DNA of 6,321 nt from Deltaproteobacteria bacterium (GTDB lineage: Bacteria > Desulfobacterota > Desulfobacteria > Desulfobacterales > JAFDDL01), in assembly GCA_019310865.1 (NCBI GenBank), contig JAFDDL010000226.1, forward strand, positions 1 to 6,321, read 5' to 3'. Below the pieces are notes generated by a model. It made no database searches. It saw nothing but the letters and a program-made list of their open reading frames with translations, and was not told the DNA's origin. The translations under genes were made by a program, and so were the position numbers. The stretch's first letter is position 1, and each line of letters begins with the position of its first letter. This document shows positions 1-6,098 of the stretch, piece after piece.

Positions 1-50
1 CTTGGAAGTAATATGCAAGTAGTATTTGCATTATCCAGAAAAATCTTCAT
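1..50 (-). CDS. 5' end of a possible NifS-like class-V aminotransferase (partial)
   Basis: Only 16 complete codons lie in the window, starting at the ATG at 50-48 and running off the edge. They read MKIFLDNANTTCILLP. The segment FLDNANTT closely resembles the N-terminal YLDNAATT signature of cysteine desulfurases and related class-V PLP aminotransferases, which normally sits right after the initiator. The start overlaps the stop of the upstream MFS gene as ATGA, an arrangement usual for translationally coupled genes. AGGAGG lies about 18 nt upstream, which is too far to be ideal, and AAAAGG directly abuts the ATG. Sixteen residues are not enough for a firm assignment, and chance resemblance is possible. 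Confidence 0.4.
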   Translation of the reverse strand, partial: MKIFLDNANTTCILLP

Positions 51-1078
51 CCTTTTAAAATGCTGCAACCTCCTGTTTTTACGGTGCATATCTCTTTTCG
101 TTCAGTCACTAGATAGAAAGGAACAACAAAGCTCAAGGCGCCGTTCACCAGGCAAGCACCGATACAAAAAGCGGTGAATTTAAACTCCGATGCCAGCAGG
201 ATGGAAGCCAGCACTGCCAAGCCGCTGCCGATGAACAGCCACAGTCTTCTGCTGCCATGTCCAGCTGCAGCCGCTGCCGCCATGGCACCGAGAATGCCCG
301 CTATCATACAGATGGACAATGCCACGCCCACATCCTCCGCTGATAGTCCACCGCCGATACCAATGCGATCCAGATAGGCCCATTGTGCACCGTTGGAAGC
401 ATAAAATAGGAAAAAGGCCAGCAGCACAATAATCGTCGCGCCGGTAAACAGCGATTTGAGTGGCGCCAATTTTTCTTCTTGGCTGCCGAGATCCGCCGGA
501 CCGGATGTGAGCCAGGGACAAATTAAAATGCCGACGACGGAGATGATGGCTATACACAAAAAGACCCCGCCCATGCCGATGGATGCCAGCAGGTTAGGCA
601 GGAAAAAAATACCCACCCCGCCCATGGCAAACTGAGCCACAATGGCCAGGCTGAATTTTGCATCCGGATTTCTCATGGAAGAGAGAATGCCAATGGCAAG
701 ACCTAGAGCAACCCCCGCGCCGGCACCTGCGAAAAACCGAAGCAGGCACAAAAGCGCGACACCTTTAGCTGCGGCAGACAGAATGTCGCATATAATAATA
801 CCGATCAAGGCAATCAAAGTTGTGGTACGCTGGTTCAATCGGACCATGAAGACGGTGGTGAACAACAATCCCAGGGAAGTTCCCGCAAGCTGGGTGGAGG
901 CAACGAGGCCGGCATGTTGCGCTGTAAATCCAAGGTAGTCCACAAAGCTTCCCACCAGCCCAGGTAGCAGCAATAGGGCAATGGTGCCTACAACTGACAT
1001 CCATATGGCCGCAGCAACGATTTTTGGATTGTCAGCTTCTGGTTCAAAGTCCATTTTTTCCTGTGTTGTCTCGTTCAT
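47..1078 (-). CDS. MFS-type transporter, C-terminally truncated
   Basis: This is an integral inner-membrane carrier of major-facilitator type; its substrate is unknown. The 343 residues contain about ten hydrophobic helices: roughly 20-45, 55-80, 86-106, 108-132, 142-165, 170-190, 211-230, 246-270, 278-295 and 298-322. A hydrophilic loop at about 191-210 separates the two halves, as in MFS proteins. A full MFS protein has 12 helices and about 390-420 residues. After helix 10 (ending SFVVPFYL) the sequence turns polar and cysteine-containing (TERKEICTVKTGGC) and stops at residue 343, so helices 11 and 12 are missing. Neither other minus-strand frame restores them within the window. The start at 1078 has AGGCAGG at 1088-1094, nine bases upstream. 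The stop overlaps a downstream ATG as ATGA. The gene follows the amidohydrolase by 170 bp on the same strand, so transport of its substrate or product is possible. The carrier may be non-functional. Confidence 0.75.
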   Translation of the reverse strand: MNETTQEKMDFEPEADNPKIVAAAIWMSVVGTIALLLLPGLVGSFVDYLGFTAQHAGLVASTQLAGTSLGLLFTTVFMVRLNQRTTTLIALIGIIICDILSAAAKGVALLCLLRFFAGAGAGVALGLAIGILSSMRNPDAKFSLAIVAQFAMGGVGIFFLPNLLASIGMGGVFLCIAIISVVGILICPWLTSGPADLGSQEEKLAPLKSLFTGATIIVLLAFFLFYASNGAQWAYLDRIGIGGGLSAEDVGVALSICMIAGILGAMAAAAAAGHGSRRLWLFIGSGLAVLASILLASEFKFTAFCIGACLVNGALSFVVPFYLVTERKEICTVKTGGCSILKG

Positions 1079-1137
1079 GGGTAATTACCTGCCTTTCAAT
1101 AGCGTTTATCCATTGTATCAATCATCCATTCAAATCT

Positions 1138-1248
1138 TCATACCGACTCTTTACCGAGTCTGTCCCGGATATGGCGCTTTAACACCTTGCCAACCGCTTC
1201 CATCATTTCTTTTTTTGCACGGGTCCCGGCATTGGGGATATAAAGGTT
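1138..1248 (-). pseudogene. Possible remnant of an acyl-CoA ligase (ANL family) C-terminus
   Basis: Directly after the TAG stop of the amidohydrolase, in the same frame, 36 sense codons run to a TGA. The last part reads EAVGKVLKRHIRDRLGKESV. This resembles the C-terminal GK(V/I)L(K/R)R-x-(L/I)R signature of adenylate-forming acyl-CoA ligases, whose lysine takes part in adenylation. The residues before it (IPNAGTRAKKEMM) do not look like that family, so only about 20 residues support the call. A 22-codon ORF could begin at the ATG at 1206-1204, but no convincing ribosome binding site precedes it. It is most likely the tail of a deleted gene. An alternative is a C-terminal extension of the amidohydrolase reached by amber readthrough. 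Confidence 0.4.
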
Positions 1249-2796
1249 CTACTTGTTTTCATACATCACCTTGCCGCCAACAATGGTCATGACCACATCA
1301 ATGTCCTTCAGGCGACCAACGGGCACCTGGAACGGATCATCCGCCAGTACGGCAAAATCGGCCACCTTTCCCTTCTCGATAGTGCCCTTTAAATTTTCTT
1401 CAAAACCAAGCCGGGCGGCATCCACCGTGAACATCCTCAGCGCCTCGTACAGGGAGATGCAATGCTTTTCAACTTGGCGGATCAGGCAATCCTGGATGGA
1501 CGTCAGCGGCGCCATGGGTGCCACCGGTGAATCCGACCCCCCGCCAATCAGCATCCCACTATCGAGCAGCGAACGAAGCGGAATCATTCGATCACTCATG
1601 CTTTTTGGAAGGATGCCGCTCATATACTCACTGTAGCCTTCGCAGATATTGGTGTGCTGGGGGTGCATGGAAGCCGATAATCCCAATTTGACGATTCGGC
1701 GAAGCTGCGCTTCGGAAGCGGTTTCGAAATGTTCAAACCGATGACGATGGTCCGGACGGGGATGATCCTGAAGTACCGTTTCAAATAGTTGCAGAACCTG
1801 TTCGGTGGCCCGGCATCCACAGGTATGAACAGAGACCTGGTAGCCGGCCCGATGCGCCTTTTCAATGACCGGCATGAGCTCTTCATCGGTGCTGAACAGA
1901 ACTCCGAAATTCGACGCGTCATCCGGATAGGGCTCAAAATATGCCGCTGTCTTGCTGTCCGGCGCTCCGTCTGCAATAATTCCAATAATGGATCTTTTTG
2001 AGTGTTCACCGCCCACCAGCACGCTGTCTATATCGTTGAACGCGTCCGGCGGTATGAGATAAAAAGGTTTAACCCGAATAGGCAGATCCGCTTCATTGGC
2101 CAGCAGCATTGCCATGGCTTCCGGTGGTTCTTTCATATGAGCCGTCGTCACACCGACAGCCAGCGCCGCCTGGGCCGTTACCTGGATCAGTTCCATGTAT
2201 CGCGCCTCGTCCGTCGGCGTAAAAGTGCTAAAAAGCAGAGCAATGGCCGGATCCTCAACCAGACCGGTGGGATTGCCGTCCCCATCCACCACAACGCCTT
2301 CGGTTCCCGGTGGAAAGTCCATTTGCGCAAGTAATTTGGAATTGAGCATTATGGAGTGGCCGTCGATCACATGGATGGCGATTGCGTGTTCGGAAGAAAG
2401 GGCGTCGAGTTCAGAAAGGGTAGGCAGCCGGTTTTCCTTAACGGTCGGGTAATTAAAACCCGTGGCATAAATGACCTCTTCGGCCGGCGTGGTTGACACG
2501 CGTGCTGTTATCCGGTCTATAATCTCAGCCACTGATCCGGCGGTTTCAACGTCCAGTCCGGTCAGCTTCTTTCCGGTAAAGGCCGGATGTACATGGGTAT
2601 CGATGAATCCGGGCAGGATGGTCCGCCCCGTCAGGTCCAAGTGCTGGGTTTTTGAATTCGCCAGCATTTGAAGATCTTCCACACTACCTGTTTCAACAAT
2701 GATGCCGTCTTTTATGCCCACGGCCGCCACCGTGGGGGTGGCAACGCTCATGGTTAGAAAATGACCTTCTATGATCTTGTCTAATTGATTTGGCAT
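1249..2796 (-). CDS. YtcJ-like metal-dependent amidohydrolase (Amidohydrolase_3)
   Basis: This 515-residue protein has the full layout of the YtcJ/Amidohydrolase_3 branch of the amidohydrolase superfamily, cytoplasmic enzymes that hydrolyse amide or similar C-N bonds at a metal centre. An N-terminal beta-sandwich piece (1-60) leads into LPGFIDTHVH with metal ligands His68 and His70. IDGHS follows at 145-149, then VSVHTCG with His324, RFEHFET with His356, and GGGSDSP with Asp422 at the end of the barrel. The C-terminus (KGKVADFAVL, then VVGGKVMYENK) closes the sandwich normally. No signal peptide is seen. The start was set at 2796 rather than the in-frame ATG at 2817, because AGGAGAG lies between the two and is well spaced only from the inner ATG. 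Two family positions look altered: the strand usually reading VKIFADG is IIGIIADG, with Gly272 where a lysine is expected, and the usual HxIGD is HTCGC. The substrate is unknown. An MFS gene lies 170 bp downstream. Confidence 0.9.
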   Translation of the reverse strand: MPNQLDKIIEGHFLTMSVATPTVAAVGIKDGIIVETGSVEDLQMLANSKTQHLDLTGRTILPGFIDTHVHPAFTGKKLTGLDVETAGSVAEIIDRITARVSTTPAEEVIYATGFNYPTVKENRLPTLSELDALSSEHAIAIHVIDGHSIMLNSKLLAQMDFPPGTEGVVVDGDGNPTGLVEDPAIALLFSTFTPTDEARYMELIQVTAQAALAVGVTTAHMKEPPEAMAMLLANEADLPIRVKPFYLIPPDAFNDIDSVLVGGEHSKRSIIGIIADGAPDSKTAAYFEPYPDDASNFGVLFSTDEELMPVIEKAHRAGYQVSVHTCGCRATEQVLQLFETVLQDHPRPDHRHRFEHFETASEAQLRRIVKLGLSASMHPQHTNICEGYSEYMSGILPKSMSDRMIPLRSLLDSGMLIGGGSDSPVAPMAPLTSIQDCLIRQVEKHCISLYEALRMFTVDAARLGFEENLKGTIEKGKVADFAVLADDPFQVPVGRLKDIDVVMTIVGGKVMYENK

Positions 2797-2800
2797 ATTT

Positions 2801-2808
2801 ACTCTCCT
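2801..2808 (-). promoter_or_regulatory. Ribosome binding site that fixes the amidohydrolase start
   Basis: On the minus strand AGGAGAGT stands here, with its AGGAG core seven bases before the ATG at 2796-2794. It lies inside the seven extra codons that would be translated from the ATG at 2817, so the inner ATG is the likely initiator. Confidence 0.8.
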
Positions 2809-2809
2809 A

Positions 2810-2950
2810 TTAACCATTTAAATCTTTGACAGACATCGATCCAGCACAGCGATAAATAGGTCCACATGCTTCCGTTCCCGGCTGAAGTTGGGACGCGATT
2901 TCGTTGATCTCGATTCCTAGCTTTTTGGCCACATATTGTTTTGCCTCGCC
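2810..2950 (-). pseudogene. Unidentified 46-codon open frame, possible gene remnant
   Basis: Between the NimA-like gene and the amidohydrolase one minus-strand frame is open for 46 codons, from just after a TAA at 2953-2951 to a TAA at 2812-2810. It contains protein-like segments such as AKQYVAKKLGIEINEIASQL (amphipathic, helix-forming), followed by PGTEACGPIYRCAGSMSVKD with two cysteines. It has no ATG near the front; the only early candidate is a GTG at the sixth valine, and no good ribosome binding site precedes it. The stop lies one base before the ribosome binding site of the amidohydrolase, as is usual for the last codons of an upstream operon member. I do not recognise the family. The best reading is the 3' end of a gene whose front has been lost, but an open frame of this length can also occur by chance. 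Confidence 0.35.
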
Positions 2951-2956
2951 TTAGCC

Positions 2957-3424
2957 TTATTTCCTCTTTTTGCCAGTTATATGATCAATTACAATTTTTA
3001 TCACTTTCGTGGCGCTGTAATTTTTTTCCAGGTAGTTTTTCCCGGCCTCGATATGGTCCGGGGCGTATTTTTCAAAAAAGGACATCAAAATTTTTTCTTT
3101 TTCGATATCTTCCTGGACCTCAGCTGCTTTCCCAAATACAATGGCACTCTCAAAATCCGTATCAAATTTATTGCTGAGCACCTCAGACTTTGTTACCACG
3201 CAAAAAGAGACTTTTTCATTAAAATTGATATTATCAACCTTATGCCCTTCCACCGCGCAATGGAAGCAGATAGCGCCGTCATAAAATGCATAATTTAAGG
3301 CAACGCCATAAGGGTATCCGTCCTCTCCAACAGTGGAGAGCACGCCATATGAGCCTTTTTTTACAATTTCCACTGCTTCTTCCTTTTCAAGTGCCCTTTC
3401 ATCAAGCCTGATTTGTCTAAACAT
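2957..3424 (-). CDS. NimA-like flavoprotein, pyridoxamine 5'-phosphate oxidase family
   Basis: This 155-residue protein is a small FMN-binding split-barrel flavoprotein of the PNPOx-like/NimA group, common in anaerobes, where members reduce nitro compounds or have unknown redox roles. It begins MFRQIRLDER, followed by an alpha-helix and a beta-strand (SYGVLSTVGEDGYPYGVALN, 25-44). The strongest signature is ICFHCAVEGHKVDNI at about 52-66, the FHC-x(3)-GHK motif associated with flavin binding in this group. KVSFCVV (71-77), SAIVFGKA (93-100) and the end IDHITGKKRK are also typical, and the length is normal. The ATG at 3424 was chosen over an in-frame TTG at 3439 because GAAAGGG sits six bases before it. 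By hand count the gene is only about 42% GC, whereas sampled stretches of the aminotransferase gene reach 58-67%, which hints at separate ancestry. It is bracketed by gene fragments and preceded by a 14-bp inverted repeat. Its physiological substrate is unknown. Confidence 0.88.
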   Translation of the reverse strand: MFRQIRLDERALEKEEAVEIVKKGSYGVLSTVGEDGYPYGVALNYAFYDGAICFHCAVEGHKVDNINFNEKVSFCVVTKSEVLSNKFDTDFESAIVFGKAAEVQEDIEKEKILMSFFEKYAPDHIEAGKNYLEKNYSATKVIKIVIDHITGKKRK

Positions 3425-3430
3425 CCTTTG

Positions 3431-3437
3431 CCCTTTC
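3431..3437 (-). promoter_or_regulatory. Ribosome binding site of the NimA-like gene
   Basis: GAAAGGG on the minus strand, six bases before the ATG at 3424-3422. It overlaps the alternative in-frame TTG codon (3439-3437), which supports the ATG as the start. Confidence 0.6.
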
Positions 3438-3453
3438 AATAATGGTTTACTAT

Positions 3454-3514
3454 AAGCGGTTTCAAAACCTCATCTAATGCCCCTGGCGACGTTCTCGCAT
3501 TTTTGAAACCGCTT
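3454..3514. repeat. Perfect 14-bp inverted repeat with 33-nt spacer
   Basis: The left arm AAGCGGTTTCAAAA (3454-3467) is exactly complementary to the right arm TTTTGAAACCGCTT (3501-3514). The spacer 3468-3500 holds a small nested hairpin, GCGA-CGTTC-TCGC (3486-3498). The element lies in the roughly 110-bp non-coding stretch between the corrinoid-protein fragment and the NimA-like start. Neither arm is followed by a T-run on either strand, so a classical intrinsic terminator is unlikely. The arm nearest the NimA-like gene lies where its promoter would be expected. It could be a regulator-binding pair, an RNA stem-loop, or the ends of a very short mobile (MITE/REP-like) element. Confidence 0.75.
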
Positions 3515-3536
3515 CTACTCATTCCCCAAATTTCTT

Positions 3537-3728
3537 TTAACGTTGTGGTTTCGTTGCCGGATCCAGCACATCAAATCCATGTGCCTTTAACATGGAAACG
3601 ACGATTGTTTTTCCAATGTCGTGGATATCACCTTCGACGGTGGTATAACAGCTGGTTTCGCCCCTCAGATGCTCGAGAAATTGATGGGCGCCTGATTTGC
3701 TGTTTTTACGATCTTTAAGTACGGTCAG
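3537..3728 (-). pseudogene. Remnant of a corrinoid (B12)-binding methyltransferase protein
   Basis: A 63-codon minus-strand frame without a start codon begins inside the last codons of the EamA gene and ends at a TAA. Residues 29-56 contain TTVEGDIHDIGKTIVVSMLK followed by AHGFDVLD. This matches the start of the Rossmann-like B12-binding domain of corrinoid proteins of the MtaC/MtbC/MttC and MetH type. In these, the histidine of DxHxxG (here DIHDIG) is the lower axial ligand of cobalt, and the segment G(T)VEGDIHDIGK...GFxVxDLG is diagnostic. Upstream, the helical-bundle domain is missing apart from perhaps a linker (LKDRKNSKSGAHQFLEHLRG). Downstream, the frame departs from the family after VLD and ends within seven codons. 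An intact protein would have about 210 residues. It is a truncated relic of a methyltransferase system and cannot hold cobalamin as it stands. Confidence 0.75.
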
Positions 3729-4627
3729 CTACCAGAAACGTTCCCATAAGGTTCAAGGCCCAGTCGCTTTCGCTCCTGCATGAGCGCCACCGCCGAATGA
3801 CAAGCCAGGGTACCAATGACGATTATCCCACCGATCAGGGCATATCTCCCAGGGTTCACACCCAGAACAATCCAGACCAGAAGCGGTCCGCAGACCGTTT
3901 CAAGTAAAATAAACAGGGCGACTTCCGGTGCCGGAATATACTTTGGCCCCTTGCTGACCAGTAAAAAGGAGACTGGAACGATTATTAATCCCATGATCAG
4001 CATCTGAGGAATACTCTCGGCTGGAACAGCTAAGCTCGTAATAAAGGGAAAAGCCATCACCGCTGGGAGCGTGTAACCCAGCCCCAGCGCCGGAATAACC
4101 GATTCGGATTTGACTTGACCCATCAGGGAAAATGCAATACCAAGAAAAATTGCATCACCTAAGGCGAAAAAATTACCGAGCTGGGAACCCGTTCCTATTT
4201 CGTCTGCGACTAGAAGTATGACACCCAACAGGCAGGCAACCATTGCAAACCATGTCCGCCCTGGGAGTTTGCATTTAAATACTAGTCGGTCAAATTGTGC
4301 CGAAAACATCGGCGCAACCGCTATTATAACCAAGATGTTAGCGGCCTTGGTGTATTGAAAGGCGATAATAAAGGTGCTGCAGCAAATTGTCATGCAAGCA
4401 GAAAGCAGCAGGCCATCCCAGCCAATGGCAAGACTTTCAAAGCTTCTTGCCCTGTAACAGTTAAACAAAATAACAAGACCAAATACGAACCCAGCCAAAA
4501 TACTGCGCCAGAAAAGCAGCTCCCAACCTTCCAACGCCACCATTCGGATCAGCAACGCGTCTGGAATCAGCACGAGAATCCCGCACAGCGTGTACAATAA
4601 TCCCTTTGCTCGATTGCTTAGGGTCAT
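3725..4627 (-). CDS. EamA/DMT-family permease
   Basis: This 300-residue inner-membrane protein has about ten hydrophobic helices in two EamA-type halves, the usual size and layout of drug/metabolite transporters that often export amino acids, their derivatives or other metabolites. The first half spans about residues 9-140, with WELLFWRSILAGFVFGLVIL after helix 1 and YTKAANILVIIAVAPMFSAQ at 92-111, the classic end-of-helix-4 motif. The second half spans 152-282 and includes PAPEVALFILLETVCGPLLV (232-251) and GGIIVIGTLA (266-275), matching the EamA C-terminal repeat. The tail is short and polar. The start at 4627 overlaps the stop of a 16-codon mini-ORF as ATGA and has a weak purine-rich site (GAAGAAGAAG). 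The aminotransferase-family gene ends only 49 bp upstream, so the two are probably co-transcribed and the permease may export its substrate or product. Substrate and direction are inferred only. Confidence 0.88.
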   Translation of the reverse strand: MTLSNRAKGLLYTLCGILVLIPDALLIRMVALEGWELLFWRSILAGFVFGLVILFNCYRARSFESLAIGWDGLLLSACMTICCSTFIIAFQYTKAANILVIIAVAPMFSAQFDRLVFKCKLPGRTWFAMVACLLGVILLVADEIGTGSQLGNFFALGDAIFLGIAFSLMGQVKSESVIPALGLGYTLPAVMAFPFITSLAVPAESIPQMLIMGLIIVPVSFLLVSKGPKYIPAPEVALFILLETVCGPLLVWIVLGVNPGRYALIGGIIVIGTLACHSAVALMQERKRLGLEPYGNVSGS

Positions 4628-4674
4628 TTGACTTCTTCTTCAACCGTCATCAAGGATGCTTCTAAGATAGTCAT
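4624..4674 (-). CDS. Possible 16-codon coupling ORF between aminotransferase and permease
   Basis: The mini-ORF MTILEASLMTVEEEVK starts two bases after the TAG of the aminotransferase gene, and its TGA overlaps the permease start as ATGA. GGCAGG lies about eight bases before its ATG. Translating it would bring ribosomes to the permease start, whose own ribosome binding site is weak. The peptide has no recognised domain. The same frame is open far back into the aminotransferase gene, so this may be a chance frame. Confidence 0.3.
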   Translation of the reverse strand: MTILEASLMTVEEEVK

Positions 4675-4676
4675 CC

Positions 4677-6014
4677 CTACCTGCCTGCCATAAGGCTGTC
4701 CACGGATGCCTTGAAGCCTGACAGCATCTCCTGCAAATCCGCCTGGGTGTGTGCGGCCCCAAAAAAGGACAAATGCATCCATGGCAGCAGCAGGTTGTTC
4801 AACCGGAGATGAAGCTGCAGCTCGGCCAGGGCATCTTGGTCCTGATCGAGTAAATCCCGCGGGAGTTTGGGCATCTCTGCCTTGCCATGAATCTGAAACA
4901 GGGATCCCAGCCCCGTCATGCAAAATGGATATCCCTTTGCGCGACAATGGTCGTTAAAGCCATCGCGAAGAAATTCTCCCTTGGTGCTCATCTCGTCATA
5001 GATGTTGCGGTTTTCCATGAGATATTTCAGCGTAGCCGCCCCGGTGGCAAGGGTCAGGGGATTGCCGCTGAAGGTGCCGGCAGCGGAAAAGCCATCATCG
5101 GTCTTCTGGGCAATGGCCACCAGATCCTTTGAGCAGGTGATGGCGCCGATGGGAAGCCCGCCGCCAACGATTTTCCCGTAGGTGGCCAGATCCGGCATCA
5201 CGCCGGTGAGCTCCTGGCAGCCGCCAAGACCCACCCGGAACCCGGTAATCACCTCATCGAAATGAAGCAGTATGTTATGCTGCTGGGTCACCTCCCGAAG
5301 CTTTTCCAAAAACGCCTTGTCAATGGGCAGCATGTCCCAGCCGATAATGGGCTCAATGGCCACCCCGGCCAGCTCATGTGCATGTTCCGCGATCAGATCA
5401 AAGGCGCTCTCGTTCAGGGGAAGCACCATCATTGAATCTTTGGCGCCGTCGGGAATTCCGGCAGATCCGGGCACCATATTGGGACGATCCACCGGACCCA
5501 TGAGATCCGGATCGATTGCCACACTCCATTGGGCAAAATCATGCCAGCCGTGATAGCAACCTTCAAACTTGGCGATTTTATTGCGACCGGTCGCCGCCCG
5601 CATGAGACGCCAGGCCAGAAGGGTGGATTCGGTGCCGGTGTTGCATACCATGGCTGTTTCAGCACAGGGCACACACTCGATGATTCGCTGGGTAAAATCC
5701 ACTTCCCGGGTATGGGGGGTTCCAAAGCTCGATCCCTTCTCTGCCTGTTCATAAAGTGCTGCGAGTACAGGCTCCGGACAATGCCCCAGAACATGCACAC
5801 CAAAGGAGCAGACGCAGTCGATGTATCGGTTACCGTCGATGTCCCAGATATAGGCGCCCTTGGCTTTATCGATATACACCGGATAGGGCTGCATCATTCG
5901 GGCACCGCTCATGAGCCCGCCCGGGACCAGATCTTTTGATTCTTCCCAGTATTTGCCCGATTTGGGTGTCCGGTGCGCAAGTTCCTTTAGTAAGTGTTCT
6001 ATTTTACGACTCAT
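4677..6014 (-). CDS. Class-III PLP aminotransferase, glutamate-1-semialdehyde aminomutase-like
   Basis: This cytoplasmic PLP enzyme of fold type I has 445 residues and belongs to the class-III aminotransferases. The best resemblance is to glutamate-1-semialdehyde 2,1-aminomutase and its paralogues. The N-terminus carries LVPGGLMSGAR (29-39) and IWDIDGNRYIDC (56-67). The cofactor site shows NTGTEST at 125-131 (phosphate binding), GCYHGWHD at 152-159, HFDEVITGFR at 251-260 with Asp253 for the pyridine nitrogen, and ATYGKIVGGGLPIGA with Lys281 as the Schiff-base lysine. GTFSGNPLT at 313-321 completes it. All catalytic positions are intact. The length is slightly above the roughly 430 of HemL proteins. 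No heme genes are nearby, and a TetR regulator and an EamA permease flank it, so a role in a special amino-compound pathway (transamination or 1,2-amino shift) is more likely than tetrapyrrole synthesis. The ATG at 6014 is preceded by GAGGAGG ten bases upstream, a strong site. The actual substrate cannot be told. Confidence 0.9.
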   Translation of the reverse strand: MSRKIEHLLKELAHRTPKSGKYWEESKDLVPGGLMSGARMMQPYPVYIDKAKGAYIWDIDGNRYIDCVCSFGVHVLGHCPEPVLAALYEQAEKGSSFGTPHTREVDFTQRIIECVPCAETAMVCNTGTESTLLAWRLMRAATGRNKIAKFEGCYHGWHDFAQWSVAIDPDLMGPVDRPNMVPGSAGIPDGAKDSMMVLPLNESAFDLIAEHAHELAGVAIEPIIGWDMLPIDKAFLEKLREVTQQHNILLHFDEVITGFRVGLGGCQELTGVMPDLATYGKIVGGGLPIGAITCSKDLVAIAQKTDDGFSAAGTFSGNPLTLATGAATLKYLMENRNIYDEMSTKGEFLRDGFNDHCRAKGYPFCMTGLGSLFQIHGKAEMPKLPRDLLDQDQDALAELQLHLRLNNLLLPWMHLSFFGAAHTQADLQEMLSGFKASVDSLMAGR

Positions 6015-6098
6015 TGGTAAAATACCTCCTCGTCCATTGTCTTGTAAAGTCTATACTCTCTGGCGGTCTTTTCCGAGCTATTGTATGTGCCGATTCCT

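Noticed and set aside
174..377. Plus-strand open frames across the window, for example 174-377, 642-938, 2002-2334 and 5529-5939
   Set aside because: They lie opposite well-supported minus-strand genes, have no recognisable domains or good ribosome binding sites, and look like antisense shadows.
1145..1160. Hairpin GACTC-TTTACC-GAGTC after the amidohydrolase as a terminator
   Set aside because: The stem has only five pairs, no T-run follows, and it overlaps the ligase-like fragment.
2797..2817. Upstream in-frame ATG as the amidohydrolase start
   Set aside because: The strong ribosome binding site lies downstream of this ATG and is correctly spaced only for the ATG at 2796.
3323..3340. Perfect 6-bp hairpin CTCTCC-AACAGT-GGAGAG
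   Set aside because: It lies inside the NimA-like coding region in a conserved protein segment and is short enough to arise by chance.
4675..4947. Upstream extension of the mini-ORF frame as a 107-residue protein
   Set aside because: It overlaps the conserved 3' part of the aminotransferase gene in another frame and shows no protein-like pattern.
6015..6098. Promoter or TetR operator in the gap before the aminotransferase gene
   Set aside because: TATAGA and TACAAT boxes can be picked out, but none has a -35 element at proper spacing and no convincing palindrome is present.
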